A stretch of 64,000 bases of DNA from Saliphagus infecundisoli (GCF_020177375.1 NZ_JAIWHV010000007.1:1-64000); one strand, 5' to 3'; positions 8,802-18,152 are shown, numbered from the stretch's first letter. Numbers and translations are program-made. Notes: generated by a model from the letters alone, not told the origin.

Positions 8802-10065
8802 GTCGGAGGTGCTCGTCGTCGGCGGGGGGCTCGCGGGACTGACGAGCGCGCTCGCGGCCGCACGCGAGGGCGCGGACGTCCGGCTGGTCTCCTACAAGCA
8901 GAGCTCGCTGCACCACGCCTCCGGGCTGGTGGACTTGCTGGGGTACACGCCAGACGGCGAGGGGCCAATAGTCGATCCCTACGCCGCGATGCCCGGGTTG
9001 CCCGACGACCATCCGTACCGAACGGTCGGCGTCGAGACGGTCCGGGAGGCGATGACTCTGTTCGACGACGTGACCGACTACCGCGGCGGCCACACCGACG
9101 CGAACGCGCTGGTCCCGACCCACGGCGGGACGGTCAAACCGACCGCGCGCTACCCGGCGGGCGCGGCCGCCGGGCTGGCGAGCGACGACCGCAACGTGTT
9201 GCTGGTGGGCATCGAGTCCATGACCGACTTCGATGCGCCCCAGGCCGCGGCCCACCTGGAGGCCGCGGGCGTCCCGTTCGACGTCCGCGGGGAGACGATC
9301 CGATTTCCAGGCGACCTGCGGGCGGACGCGAAGGTGACCCGGTACGCGAAGCTGCTCGACACGAACGGCGAGGTCGCCGTCCGGGGGCGAACGCGGGGCG
9401 CCCGCGACGCGCTCGCCGAACGGGTCAACACCGTCCACGGGAACGAACGGCGCGTCGGTTTCCCGGCCGTCCTCGGCGACCAACATACCGACGCCGTGCG
9501 CGGTGCGCTCGAGGACCGGATCGGCGCCGACGTCTTCGAGGTTCCGATGGGACCGCCGTCGTTACCCGGCCTCCGGCTGGAAGAGGCCCTGTTCGAGGCC
9601 CTAAAGGAGGCCGGCGCGAGCGTCGAGACCGGAAACCCGGTCGTCGATTTCGACGCCGACGGCGGGGAAATCGAGACGGTGTACGTCGAGAAAAACGGCG
9701 CGCGGATCCCCAACCGCGCCGACCAGTACGTCCTCGCGACGGGCGGGCTGGTCGGCAAGGGCATCGAATCGGATCGGGAGTCGGTCCGGGAGCCGGTGTT
9801 CGACTGTCACGTCGCCCACGCCGACGACCGCTACGAGTGGTTCGACGGCGACGCCTTCGGCGACCACCCCTTCGCCAGGTTCGGCGTCGACACCGACGAA
9901 ACGCTCCGTCCGCTCGCCGCCGACGGGCGAGTCGAGTTCGAGAACCTGCGGGCGGCGGGATCGGTGGTCGGCGGCTACGACTTCGCCGCGGAGAAATCGG
10001 GCAGCGGCGTCTCGATCGCGACGGGCTACGTCGCGGGCAACACGGCTGCGATGGAGGTACGATGA
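8791..10065 (+). CDS. glpB: Glycerol-3-phosphate dehydrogenase subunit B
   Basis: A 424-residue flavoprotein subunit of the anaerobic-type G3P dehydrogenase. The FAD-binding fold begins at once ([18 protein letters not shown], residues ~8-25), and the family pattern [12 protein letters not shown] follows. The C-terminal [30 protein letters not shown] is characteristic of GlpB. It probably relays electrons between GlpA and the Fe-S subunit GlpC. Its ATG lies inside the end of glpA (11-base overlap) and its stop overlaps the glpC start as ATGA. Confidence 0.96.
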   Translation: MAIESEVLVVGGGLAGLTSALAAAREGADVRLVSYKQSSLHHASGLVDLLGYTPDGEGPIVDPYAAMPGLPDDHPYRTVGVETVREAMTLFDDVTDYRGGHTDANALVPTHGGTVKPTARYPAGAAAGLASDDRNVLLVGIESMTDFDAPQAAAHLEAAGVPFDVRGETIRFPGDLRADAKVTRYAKLLDTNGEVAVRGRTRGARDALAERVNTVHGNERRVGFPAVLGDQHTDAVRGALEDRIGADVFEVPMGPPSLPGLRLEEALFEALKEAGASVETGNPVVDFDADGGEIETVYVEKNGARIPNRADQYVLATGGLVGKGIESDRESVREPVFDCHVAHADDRYEWFDGDAFGDHPFARFGVDTDETLRPLAADGRVEFENLRAAGSVVGGYDFAAEKSGSGVSIATGYVAGNTAAMEVR

Positions 10066-11447
10066 GCGACACAGGACCCCAAACCGACTTCGATCCGATC
10101 GAACCGAACACGGGCCGCGAGTTCGAGCCCGTCGACGTCTTTCCTGCGACCGAGGAGTTCGACCTGCGTCCGGGCGCCGACTCCTGTTTCAAATGCTCGG
10201 CGTGTGATACGAGCTGTCCGGTCGCGGAGGTCGACGACGACTTCCCCGGACCGAAGTTCCAGGGGCCCGAACAGTGGCGGCTCAAGCGCCGGCAGGGCCA
10301 CGAGATCGACGACTCGGTGATGTCGTGTTCGAACTGCATGCGCTGTGACGACGCCTGTCCGTCTGGCGTTCCGCTCTCCCAGATGCACAACACTGCCCGC
10401 GGGGAGTACGTCAGCGAGCAAATGAGCAAGACGTCGGTCGAATACTGGCGCAACCGCGTCCTCTCGAACTACCGCACCTCCGCCTTCCTCGCCAGCAAGG
10501 TGCCCCGCCTCGCCAACGTCGCGATGAACTTCGGGCCGGCCCGCTGGCTCATGGAGAAAACGATGGGTGTCACCAAAGAACGCGAGTTCCCCGAGTTCGC
10601 GTCCACGACGTTCCGCGAGTGGTGGGCCGAGCGCGGCGGGGCCGACGAGTCCCGTCGCCGTGCCAGAGCGCATCGTGAGCGTCTGGGACTGGACCGCGAC
10701 GCCGACAAACGGGTCGCGTACTTCCACGGCTGTTACTCGAACTACAACACCACCGAGGTCGGGAAGGCGATGGTCCGCGTCTACGAACGCTACGGCTACG
10801 AGGTCGTCGCCCCCGAACAGAAGTGCTCGGGCACGCCGATGTTCGCCAACGGGATGCTCGCGGACGCGCGACGCCACGCCGAGGTCAACGTCTCCTCGAT
10901 GGCGGACCTCGTCGAACAGGGGTACGACGCCATCGCGTCGTGTACCTCCTGTTCGATGGCGCTTCGCCAGGAGTACCCCGAACTGTTCGACATCGAGGGC
11001 ATCGAGACGGTCGCCGCCAACACCTTCGAGTCCGTCGAGTACCTGCGCATCCACGAGGATCTCAAAACCGACGTCCGGGAGGCGAGCGTCTCCGGGGAGC
11101 TGGCCAGGGAGTTCGCCTACCACGCGCCGTGTCACGCCCGCAATCAGGGACTGGAGCGCCAGTCAGTCGAGTTGTTCGGCGACCTCGAGGGCGCCGGCAT
11201 CGAGGACGTCGGCGACTCCTGTTCGGGGATCTCGGGAACCTACGGCTGGAAAGAAGAGAAGTACGAGACCTCGATGGAGATCGGCGAGGAGATGTTCGAC
11301 CACATGGCCGAGGCCGACGGCGACGTCGGGATGACGGAGTGTCCGACGTGTGCGATGCAGATGGAACACGGCACCGGCTACGAGATCCGCCACCCCCTCG
11401 AGTTGCTCGAGGAGGCGCTGGTCGAGAACCCGCAGTCGGAACCGTAG
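10062..11447 (+). CDS. glpC: Glycerol-3-phosphate dehydrogenase subunit C (Fe-S, membrane-linked)
   Basis: A 461-residue electron-transfer subunit. Two 4Fe-4S clusters are indicated by CFKCSACDTSCPV (from residue ~42) and CSNCMRCDDACPSG (from ~89). Two CCG-type domains follow, with CSGTPMFANG, CTSCSMAL, HAPCHARN and a final CPTCAMQ cluster. GlpC anchors the complex and passes electrons to the quinone pool. The ATG at 10062 overlaps the glpB stop by four bases; in-frame codons further upstream lie inside glpB and are not the start. It is the last gene of the operon and is followed by the AT-rich patch. Confidence 0.96.
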   Translation: MSDTGPQTDFDPIEPNTGREFEPVDVFPATEEFDLRPGADSCFKCSACDTSCPVAEVDDDFPGPKFQGPEQWRLKRRQGHEIDDSVMSCSNCMRCDDACPSGVPLSQMHNTARGEYVSEQMSKTSVEYWRNRVLSNYRTSAFLASKVPRLANVAMNFGPARWLMEKTMGVTKEREFPEFASTTFREWWAERGGADESRRRARAHRERLGLDRDADKRVAYFHGCYSNYNTTEVGKAMVRVYERYGYEVVAPEQKCSGTPMFANGMLADARRHAEVNVSSMADLVEQGYDAIASCTSCSMALRQEYPELFDIEGIETVAANTFESVEYLRIHEDLKTDVREASVSGELAREFAYHAPCHARNQGLERQSVELFGDLEGAGIEDVGDSCSGISGTYGWKEEKYETSMEIGEEMFDHMAEADGDVGMTECPTCAMQMEHGTGYEIRHPLELLEEALVENPQSEP

Positions 11448-11479
11448 TGGGTACGGTCGGAGTCGGTGCCGAGAACTCG

Positions 11480-12571
11480 TCATTCGGTGGAGTTATTAGA
11501 CGGCGTTGTAGAAGCATTTTCATCGTCGTTAGAAGCAGTAGAGGCAGTTTCATTAGATCCATTAGCATCGTCTGACGGGGTTGATGGTGACTCTAACCCA
11601 ATGGTAACGTCATCGACTCCAGAAGCATCAATAGTGGTTCCATTGCTTTCAAAGCCGTCAGCACTTACGTCGATGGTCCATTCACCACAGCGTTCATCGA
11701 TAATTGCTTCACCAGCTTTGTTAGTAGATCCGTCTGTATTAGCAAAGGCTCCAGCAGTAGTCGTAATGTCAACATCGATGGTAGCACCAACGATAGGTTC
11801 TTCAGCTTCGTCTAGGACAGTGATAGTGGTACTACACAAAGGTTCATTGAAGGTTTCTATTTGAACTTCAGTATCATCATGAACTTCTACGCTAGTCGTT
11901 TTTCCATATTCGTATAGATGGCCTTGTTGTCTAGTTGCAGCAGTAATGTCTACAACACCATTGTCGGCTAATGCATAGATGGAAACACCATCAGCAGGCT
12001 CTTCATATACATCTATGGTTGCAACGCCATCGTCGTTAGTTTGGATAATGCCATTGCCACCACTAAACATCAAAAAGCTTTGAATTGGTTCACCATCATC
12101 GACGGTAGTGATGGTTAGCTCATATGGCGGACCATCATCGTCTTCTTCAGTGTGAGAGCTATCAGAAGCTTCTGAAGTATCATTTTCTTCTTCGGTAGAG
12201 GTGTCTTCTTCGGTGTCATTCCCCTCCCCTTCATCTGGAGTGTCTTCTTCAGTGCTTTGTTCTTCAGTATCTTCCTCTACAGTTTCCTCTTCGGTATCCA
12301 TCTCCTCTTCTTCAGTTTGTTGTGCCGTTTCAGTTGATTGCTCTTCAGTGGTCTGTTGATCGTCAGACGCATTTTCAGAACCACTGGTATCTCCATCATC
12401 TACAGTGGCATTTTCAGGGGCCTGATTATCGTCAGAATCGTTTTGATTGTTGGTAGATGGTTGTTCAGTTCTGTTAGAGCCATTGTCAACCCGCTCAGAA
12501 CCGTTTGTGTTGCCTTCAGTCGTCTGTGAACGAGACGTATTGTTGGTATTGCTATTAGATGTGTTGTTTGT
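11480..12571 (-). pseudogene. C-terminal part of Tat lipoprotein gene split by an IS element
   Basis: The 3' part of an AT-rich gene whose 5' part is at 13859-14027. Joining the two across the IS, with one TTGT copy removed, restores a single frame of about 418 residues. This part encodes a long Asn/Thr/Ser/Glu-rich stalk, then two beta-rich modules (LTITTVDDGEPIQSFLMF..., and STTITVLDEAEEPIVGATID...) resembling Ig-like or carboxypeptidase-regulatory-like repeats, and an Asn/Ser/Thr-rich tail. A surface protein with a low-complexity stalk is the natural reading. Base composition is far more AT-rich than the flanking genes, which suggests acquisition. The frame also runs into the IS end (to 12766), but those residues are IS-encoded. 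Confidence 0.85.
12568..12571. repeat. Target-site duplication TTGT (left copy)
   Basis: The four bases before the left inverted repeat are identical to the four after the right one (13859-13862). Four-base duplications are usual for IS701-family insertions. Confidence 0.85.
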
Positions 12572-13858
12572 ACTCGGCTCTGCACGTTTAAGTTGAGGCG
12601 TGCTGTAGGCGGCGTCAACGGCTGATGCTGCCGATAACAGATTTCCTGTCGTGTACTGACCCGCTGGACGAGTTCGATTCGCTGTCGTATCACCAGACAC
12701 ATCACGCCAAAACGTACGTGACAGGTCTTGCTGCGGCCCGCAGCAAGACCGTGACTGGGATCGCACGAGAGGTACTTCCGGCAGGGAGTGACCGAGCGCT
12801 CAACAAGTTCCTCACCGAGTACGACTGGGACGAAGACCAGCTCAACCACGAGCGGTTAGAGGAACTGCAAAAGCACGGTGAGACGCGGTGGTCACAGGAT
12901 GGCTACATCGTCATCGACGATTCGGTGTTCCAGCGAACCGGGAAGGAACTTCCCGGTGCTGGGGAGTTCTACGATCATACCGAAGGAGAGCCTGTCTGGG
13001 GACAGGATCTCGTTTACTCGTTCTACACCGACGACAAAACGTCCTATCCGCTCGTGTTTCGCCAGTACGAGAAAGCCGACGACGAGGATCAGGATGACGC
13101 AGACGAGACGAAGTACGATCTGTCCCGGGAGATGGTCACGGAACTGGAAGAAGAGGTAGGTGTGCCTGCGGACACCTACCTCTTCGATTCCTGGTTTGCA
13201 CACGACTCGGAGTTGATCAAACACGTCGAATCATACGGCAAGGACTGGATCGGGCCGCTTCGGAGCAACCGGAAAGTGACCTACGCAAACCAGGAGATGC
13301 GCGTCGATGCGCTGGAAGAGCGCATCGACAAGGAAGAACGGGAGATTGACGAGGAAACGTACAAGATCTGGACGAAGACGCTGCCTGTGTCGAAGTTGGG
13401 CGAGGTTCGGCTGGTGATCGCTGAGAAAGTGACTGACGACGACGAGGAGAACCCGATCAAGTACCTTGCGACCAACAAGATCGACGCGCCTTCAGCCCAT
13501 ATCATTCGGAGCTATTCCTACAGATGGCGAATAGAGACGTTCTTCGAGGACTCGAAGCAGGATTTGGGCCTGGGAGACTGCGAGATGCGTGATTCTGACG
13601 GTGCCAGTCGTCACTGGCACCTCCAGATGCTCACCTACAGCCTCCTTCGTCTTGGTCCGGAATCGAGCGTCTCGGAGCGACTCGTCTCGAAAGCCTCGTC
13701 GCTCCGAGCACAGCTCGAACACGGCCTCAAAGAGGCGATCTACAACATGTTCTCGTGGGTCCGCGACCAGCCAGACCGAAATCTCGACGGACTGATGGAG
13801 GAAATCGACCACCTCTTCCTCCATTCTGACGGGAGCTTATAAACGTGCAGAGCCGAGT
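12572..13858 (+). mobile_element. Complete IS701-like insertion sequence (1287 bases)
   Basis: The ends are perfect 19-base inverted repeats (12572-12590: ACTCGGCTCTGCACGTTTA; complement at 13840-13858), flanked by direct TTGT duplications. A single full-length transposase gene lies between, so the element is intact and insertion was probably recent. It interrupts a lipoprotein gene in a region that is much more AT-rich than the element itself. Family assignment rests on the transposase character, length, 4-base duplication and end structure; no database match was run. Confidence 0.9.
12625..13842 (+). CDS. IS701-family-like DDE transposase
   Basis: A 405-residue transposase encoded by the intact IS. 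N-terminal residues ~20-60 (HHAKTYVTGLAAARSKTVTGIAREVLP) match the helical region of haloarchaeal IS701/IS4-like enzymes. Candidate catalytic acids are in GYIVIDDSVFQRTGKELPGAG (first Asp), DTYLFDSWFAHDSELI (second Asp) and RWRIETFFEDSKQDLGLGDCE (the Y-R-W-x-I-E-x-F-F-x-D-x-K block with Glu). The stop codon overlaps the right terminal inverted repeat. No frameshift or internal stop is present, so it should be active. Confidence 0.88.
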   Translation: MLPITDFLSCTDPLDEFDSLSYHQTHHAKTYVTGLAAARSKTVTGIAREVLPAGSDRALNKFLTEYDWDEDQLNHERLEELQKHGETRWSQDGYIVIDDSVFQRTGKELPGAGEFYDHTEGEPVWGQDLVYSFYTDDKTSYPLVFRQYEKADDEDQDDADETKYDLSREMVTELEEEVGVPADTYLFDSWFAHDSELIKHVESYGKDWIGPLRSNRKVTYANQEMRVDALEERIDKEEREIDEETYKIWTKTLPVSKLGEVRLVIAEKVTDDDEENPIKYLATNKIDAPSAHIIRSYSYRWRIETFFEDSKQDLGLGDCEMRDSDGASRHWHLQMLTYSLLRLGPESSVSERLVSKASSLRAQLEHGLKEAIYNMFSWVRDQPDRNLDGLMEEIDHLFLHSDGSL

Positions 13859-13862
13859 TTGT
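13859..13862. repeat. Target-site duplication TTGT (right copy)
   Basis: Matches 12568-12571 and directly abuts the right inverted repeat of the IS. Confidence 0.85.
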
Positions 13863-14027
13863 AGACGATTGATCTACACTGTTGGAGTCGTCGTCAGAAC
13901 TATTATTAGATGAAGTGGATGTGTTGTCATCTACGTCTTCTTCTGTACTTTGTTGTTCTTCATCTAACTGTTGAGTACAGCCAGCTAGGAGCACAGCACT
14001 ACCAGCCAACAGGTTTCGTCGTCGCAT
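13859..14027 (-). pseudogene. N-terminal part of the IS-split Tat lipoprotein gene
   Basis: Encodes the first ~56 residues of the disrupted protein: a twin-arginine signal (MRRRNLLAGSAVLLAGC) with lipobox L-A-G-C, then a Gln/Glu/Asp/Asn/Ser-rich linker. The ATG at 14027 fits a leaderless transcript because rc GTTTTATTT (14059-14051) lies ~28 bases upstream; a GTG at 14039 would fall before the start site. After the IS the frame runs into IS sequence and terminates. The product is now at best a short anchored peptide. Confidence 0.85.
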
Positions 14028-14039
14028 ATCCTTGTCCAC

Positions 14040-14398
14040 AACGCACAGTCAAATAAAACTTGACAATAGTGATAACAGTCACTAATGGCGTCAAAGGAGC
14101 AATAGAGTAGGGCTGGGCGGTATCTTATTTACTGAGTTATTGAGCAAACCTCTGACTTAGTAGTAATAGAGCCCTGTGTGATAATGTTTATACTATCTTA
14201 TAAGTTATAGACCTATCCAACTACATTGATGGTTGGTTGCGGCTCAATGGCCTATGACGCCTTCAATTGGTTCAACTGACGCAAATCCCTAGACGGAAGG
14301 CACTGCACTTACTGAGTAGGTGAACTGAAACCGTTTGACCGGTAGATGCTTTTAATTCACCGCTCTATACTGTGTATAGCCGTCGTCCAACAGAAGTA
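14040..14398. other. AT-rich intergenic stretch between split lipoprotein and tRNA-Ile
   Basis: About 360 bases with strikingly lower GC than the chromosome and no credible coding frame. It contains the lipoprotein promoter at its left edge and A/T runs such as TGTTTATACTATCTTATAAG near 14183-14203. It adjoins the 3' end of tRNA-Ile, a typical integration target, but no copy of the tRNA 3' end is visible at the other side of the AT-rich patch (near 11450). Confidence 0.6.
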
Positions 14399-14472
14399 TG
14401 GGCCAACTCGGATTTGAACCGAGAGCCTCCACCTTATCAGAGTGGCGCTCAACCTAATTGAGCTATTGGCCC
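14399..14472 (-). tRNA. tRNA-Ile (anticodon GAU)
   Basis: A 74-base cloverleaf on the minus strand. The acceptor GGGCCAA pairs with TTGGCCC (discriminator A at 14399). The D-arm is GCTC/GAGC. The anticodon stem CCACT/GGTGG encloses loop CTGATAA, giving anticodon GAT. The T-arm CTCGG-TTCAAAT-CCGAG is perfect. No CCA is encoded and no intron is seen. A TATA-like GTTTAAAC lies at about 14500-14507, ~30 bases upstream of the 5' end. Confidence 0.97.
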
Positions 14473-14499
14473 GCGCGTCTCCCCCTTGCCGGCTGTCGG

Positions 14500-14507
14500 G
14501 TTTAAAC
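14500..14507 (-). promoter_or_regulatory. TATA box of tRNA-Ile
   Basis: The palindromic GTTTAAAC is centred ~31 bases from the first tRNA base, at the usual spacing for archaeal TATA boxes. The intergenic space to the FxsA gene contains no other candidate. Confidence 0.6.
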
Positions 14508-14527
14508 GTTTCTTTCTCCCCCGTCGA

Positions 14528-15142
14528 CTATCGGGCGTCGGCGCCGTCGTCAGTCGGGTCGCCGTCGGAAGGGTCCTCGACGTCGACCGTGTACGACTCC
14601 CCCTCGACGGAGTAGTCGTCGTCGCCGAGATCGACGGTGTCCCCACCGTCGTCGGCGTCCGGGCCCGGTCCCGTGCCCGTCCGACCGGCCTGGCCCCCGG
14701 CGTCGGTGCCGCCACCGCCGGGGAAGCCGTAGGTCCAGACGGCGCCGCTCGTGAACCCGCCGGTCTTCTCGTCGAGATAGGGAGTCACGACGTACCGTTT
14801 GACGCCCATCCGGATCGGGACCCGGGTGATCGGGACGACCAGCAAGAATCCGATCAGGTCGGTGACGAGCCCCGGCGTGAGCAGGAAGGCGCCTGCGGCG
14901 ATCAGGAGCGCGCCGTCTAAGAGTTCGTTCGTCGGCGGCTGCCCCTCGGCGAGCGAGCGCTGGATCTTGCGGATCGTCCGCCGGCCCTCCGCCCGGACGA
15001 GGATCATCCCGACCAGGCCAGTGAGGACGACCAGTAACACCATCCCAACCCAGCCGACGTAGGTGGTCTGGCTGACGACGACCGCGAGCACGACGGCGTC
15101 GAGGAAGGGGATGAGCAACAACGCCAGGATCCACCGGAGCAT
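14528..15142 (-). CDS. FxsA family membrane protein
   Basis: A 204-residue cytoplasmic-membrane protein of the FxsA family. The hallmark N-terminus has helices LALLLIPFLDAVVLAVV and VGWVGMVLLVVLTGLVGMILVRAEGRRTI, followed by the motif AEGQPPTNELLDGALLIAAGAFLLTPGLVTDLIGF. The last ~75 residues are an acidic Gly/Asp-rich tail, a halophilic extension not required for the family. FxsA in E. coli relieves phage T7 exclusion when overproduced; its normal role is unknown. Confidence 0.9.
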   Translation of the reverse strand: MLRWILALLLIPFLDAVVLAVVVSQTTYVGWVGMVLLVVLTGLVGMILVRAEGRRTIRKIQRSLAEGQPPTNELLDGALLIAAGAFLLTPGLVTDLIGFLLVVPITRVPIRMGVKRYVVTPYLDEKTGGFTSGAVWTYGFPGGGGTDAGGQAGRTGTGPGPDADDGGDTVDLGDDDYSVEGESYTVDVEDPSDGDPTDDGADAR

Positions 15143-15266
15143 ACCCTGCGGTAGCGTCCGGGGGATGAAAACCCTTTACGTCCGACACGGGTTCGACCGG
15201 TCGGACGCGCCGGGCGATCCCACGGGCGAACGAAGGCCTTACGCCCGCCACGACCGACCCTCCGGC

Positions 15267-16946
15267 ATGGACGACCAGAGCCGGGTCGACTGGCGCCCGT
15301 GGGGGGAGGCCGCCTTCGTCGAGGCCGAGCGATCCGACCGGCCCCTCCTGCTCTCGCTGACGGCGACCTGGTGTGACCACTGCCACGAGATGGACCGGGA
15401 GACCTACGCCGTCGAGTCGATCGCCCGGACGATCGACGAGCGGTTCGTCCCGGTCAGGGTCGACGTCGACCGGCGCCCGCGGGTCCGCGACCGGTACAAC
15501 ATGGGCGGCTTCCCCTCCACGGTCTTTCTGTCGCCCGACGGCTCCCTGCTCACCGGCGCGGGCTATCTCGGCCCCGACGGGATGGAGCAGGTCGTAGAGC
15601 GAGTCGGGACGATGTGGGACGAGGAGGGCCGCGAGGCCGGACGGATCCCGCGGGCGCTCGCCGGGGAGGAGCCTCCCTCGGGAGAGCTCTCGGAGGCGAT
15701 CGAGACGGGGATGCTCGTCGCCCTCACCGACGCCTACGACGAGGTCGTCGGCGGCTGGGGCGATGGGCCGAAGTTCCCGCTGCCGGAGGCCCTCGAGTTC
15801 GCGCTCGCCCGCGACCGGTCGATGGCGACCCGCTCGCTGGACGCCGTGAGCGCGAACCTGCTCGACGACCACGAGGGCGGCTTCCACCGTTTCGCGGGCG
15901 AGCCCGACTGGTCCGGTCTCCGCCACGAGAAGCTCCTCGACACGAACGCCGCCCTCGTCAGGGCGTTCTCGAACGCCTACCTCGCGACCGGCCGCGAGGA
16001 GTATCGCCTGCCGGCCGAACGGACGATCGAGTACCTGACGACGACGCTGTGGACCGGCGACGCCTTCGCCGCCAGCCAGGCGCCCGGCGACCCCGAAGCG
16101 TACACCGCGGCGGCCACGGATCGGGAGGCAGCCACCGAGCCACCGGTCGATCGGACCGTCCTCGCCGGCCCGAACGCCCTCGCCGTCGAGGCCCTGCTGA
16201 CCTACGGCGCGTACACCGACGACGAGCGCGCCCGTCAGTACGCCGAACGCGCCCTCGATACGATCCGGGAGTCGCTCCTCGACGGGGGAGAAGTCGTCCG
16301 GTATCGTGAGCCGACGCGCAAGGGGGGCCACGACGGCGGGGAGGCCGACCCGCCGCCGTGGCGGACGGACACCGAGTCCCCCCGGCTCCTGCTCGCCGAC
16401 CAGGCCCGGGTCTGTCGGGCGCTGCTCGCCGCCCGAAGCGTGCTCGGAAGCGACACCGTAGCGCCCGCTCGAGAGGTCGCAGACCGGACGATCGAGGCCC
16501 TTCGCGAGGGAGAGTCGTTCCTCGACGGCCCCCGGGAGGGCGAGGGGTTGCTCGACCGTCCGCTTCGCCCGCTCGAGGGCAACGTCTGGATGGCCGACGC
16601 CTGCCTCGACCTCGCGACCCTCGCTGGCGACGACCGCTACCGCGAGGTCGCCCGGGAGACGCTCTCGGCGTTTGCCGGCGCGAGCGACCGTCTGGGTCCC
16701 GAAGCCGCGGGCTACGCCGCCGCCGTCGCCCGCCTCACGGGGGACCGGCTCGTTATCCGGGTCGGCACCGACGCGGGATCGGACCTCCATCGGGCCGCCT
16801 TCCGCCTCGCCGACCACGAGAAACTCGTCGTCCCCCGGGCCGACGTCGAGAGCGACACCGCGGTCGTCGAGTACGGCGACCGCGTCGCCGAGCCGGCAAC
16901 GACCCCCGCCGAACTCGAGAGTCGAGTCTCGGCGCTGTTCGAGTGA
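15267..16946 (+). CDS. Thioredoxin-domain / YyaL-like (DUF255) protein
   Basis: A 559-residue protein. An N-terminal thioredoxin-like DUF255 domain (about residues 1-115) has the motif TATWCDHCHEMDRETY, with a CxxC-type Cys pair, and the cis-Pro region GGFPSTVFLSPDG. A long alpha/alpha-barrel-like C-terminal domain, as in the YyaL/SPATA20 family, shows GGWGDGPKFPLPEALEFAL, GGFHRFAGEPDW and HEKLLDTNAALVRAF. It is shorter than most family members (~680-720), mainly through a reduced C-terminus. The ATG at 15267 gives W-G-E-A-A-F near the N-terminus as in relatives; an upstream ATG at 15165 adds 34 unlikely residues. The molecular function of the family is not established. Confidence 0.85.
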   Translation: MDDQSRVDWRPWGEAAFVEAERSDRPLLLSLTATWCDHCHEMDRETYAVESIARTIDERFVPVRVDVDRRPRVRDRYNMGGFPSTVFLSPDGSLLTGAGYLGPDGMEQVVERVGTMWDEEGREAGRIPRALAGEEPPSGELSEAIETGMLVALTDAYDEVVGGWGDGPKFPLPEALEFALARDRSMATRSLDAVSANLLDDHEGGFHRFAGEPDWSGLRHEKLLDTNAALVRAFSNAYLATGREEYRLPAERTIEYLTTTLWTGDAFAASQAPGDPEAYTAAATDREAATEPPVDRTVLAGPNALAVEALLTYGAYTDDERARQYAERALDTIRESLLDGGEVVRYREPTRKGGHDGGEADPPPWRTDTESPRLLLADQARVCRALLAARSVLGSDTVAPAREVADRTIEALREGESFLDGPREGEGLLDRPLRPLEGNVWMADACLDLATLAGDDRYREVARETLSAFAGASDRLGPEAAGYAAAVARLTGDRLVIRVGTDAGSDLHRAAFRLADHEKLVVPRADVESDTAVVEYGDRVAEPATTPAELESRVSALFE

Positions 16947-16992
16947 ATCAAACTACCACAGCGTTTATACTCGACGGGGCGGACGTCCCGGT

Positions 16993-17796
16993 ATGGCCAG
17001 TCTCAGGGATCTCGGGCTCTCGGAGTACGAATCGCGGGCCTATCGCGCCCTGTTGAACACCGGTCCGACAACGGCAAAGGAGTTGTCACGGGCCAGCGAC
17101 GTCCCGATGGGCCGGATCTACGACGTGTTGGGCGCGATCGAACAGTACAACCTCGTCCGGAGCCAGACCGCCAGCCGCCCGAAGAAGTACGTCGCCGTCG
17201 AACCCGACACCGCCCTCGAGCGCCTGCTCGACGACAAGCGACGCGAACTGAGCGAGACCGAGGAGCGCTACGAGGCGATGGTCGAGGAGCTCTCCGCGGA
17301 GCTAGAGGCCGCCGAACCGATCGAGGAGGAGTTCTGGACCGCCACGGTCGGCCCCGAGGAGACCGCCGACCTCCTCTTGGAACGGCTCGCCGCGGCCGAC
17401 GACAACATCGTGATGGTCGCCGTCGATCCCTCGCCCCAGCTCGACATCCGAACCCTGGGCGAGGACGCACTCGCCCACTTAGAGGACGCCCTCGATCGGG
17501 GCGTCACGGTCGAGATCCTGATGAGCCGGGAGCTCGTCGACTCGCTTCCAGAGACCGTCGGCCGGCGCTATCGCGAGGCCCTCCAGGAGCGTGCGGACTT
17601 CGCGGTCCGGACGAGCCCCGACGTCCGAGGGTCCTTTACCATCGTCGACGGCGTCGAGGTCTGTATCCAGGTCCCAAACCCGCTTGGATCGGGCGAGGCG
17701 TTCGGGATGATCGACCTGAAGGACCCCGAGTTCGCCGCCGACGTCTACGGGAAGTTCGGGCCCCGGTGGGAGGAGGCGACGCCGCTTTCCTTTTAG
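16993..17796 (+). CDS. TrmB-family transcriptional regulator
   Basis: A 267-residue regulator. The N-terminal winged helix (residues 1-75: LRDLGLSEYESRAYRALLNTGPTTAKELSRAS..GRIYDVLGAIEQ) is the classic TrmB HTH. A short coiled coil (~80-110) follows, then an HKD/PLD-like C-terminal regulatory domain (DNIVMVAVDPSP..., GVTVEILMSRELV). At 267 residues it is shorter than the sugar-binding global TrmB of Halobacterium, so it is probably a paralogue with a different effector. It is likely leaderless: GTTTATAC near 16963-16970 lies ~27 bases before the ATG. The target is unknown. No TrmB-like TACT..GTA palindrome is apparent at its own promoter. Confidence 0.9.
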   Translation: MASLRDLGLSEYESRAYRALLNTGPTTAKELSRASDVPMGRIYDVLGAIEQYNLVRSQTASRPKKYVAVEPDTALERLLDDKRRELSETEERYEAMVEELSAELEAAEPIEEEFWTATVGPEETADLLLERLAAADDNIVMVAVDPSPQLDIRTLGEDALAHLEDALDRGVTVEILMSRELVDSLPETVGRRYREALQERADFAVRTSPDVRGSFTIVDGVEVCIQVPNPLGSGEAFGMIDLKDPEFAADVYGKFGPRWEEATPLSF

Positions 17797-17903
17797 AGTT
17801 GGTATCTCCACGGGCCATTCGTTCCAACGGCATTGTGGGAAACGCCACCTACAGGTGTGGATCTCCCAAAAGAGTATGACGTTTCGCCAGTGATAGACGA
17901 GAC

Positions 17904-18122
17904 ATGCCCTCGTGGGAGGGGTTGAAAACGTGGTTCGACTACGAACTGGTGTTTACAGGGCTCGCTGTGGTGTTCGTCCTGATCTATTGGGGAGCGAGTC
18001 GAATACCACCGCTCTTCGGCGACTTCGCGGTTTCGGGTCCCCAACTCGCGGGCGTCGGAATCGGTATTAGCCTGAGCGTGATTCTCCTTCTGATGTGGAT
18101 GGCACGAGGACTCGACCGATAG
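17904..18122 (+). CDS. Small two-helix membrane protein
   Basis: A 72-residue protein with two predicted membrane helices (residues ~14-32 ELVFTGLAVVFVLIYWG and ~46-68 AGVGIGISLSVILLLMWMA) joined by a short loop with IPPLF. It is composition-consistent with the genome and ends before mptA, which converges from the other strand. The function is not recognised. A frame on the opposite strand (17793-18044) is a shadow. Confidence 0.6.
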   Translation: MPSWEGLKTWFDYELVFTGLAVVFVLIYWGASRIPPLFGDFAVSGPQLAGVGIGISLSVILLLMWMARGLDR

Positions 18123-18152
18123 ATTCGACGCTCGTCGATTCGTCCGGGGTGT

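Noticed and set aside
14550-16817. Very long 755-residue frame on the minus strand across the YyaL-like gene
   Set aside because: Arg/Gly/Pro-rich shadow of two real genes on opposite strands. Third-position GC bias is in the other frames.
17793-18044. 83-residue minus-strand frame between the TrmB-family gene and mptA
   Set aside because: Lies mostly antisense to the two-helix membrane protein and has no family resemblance or promoter.
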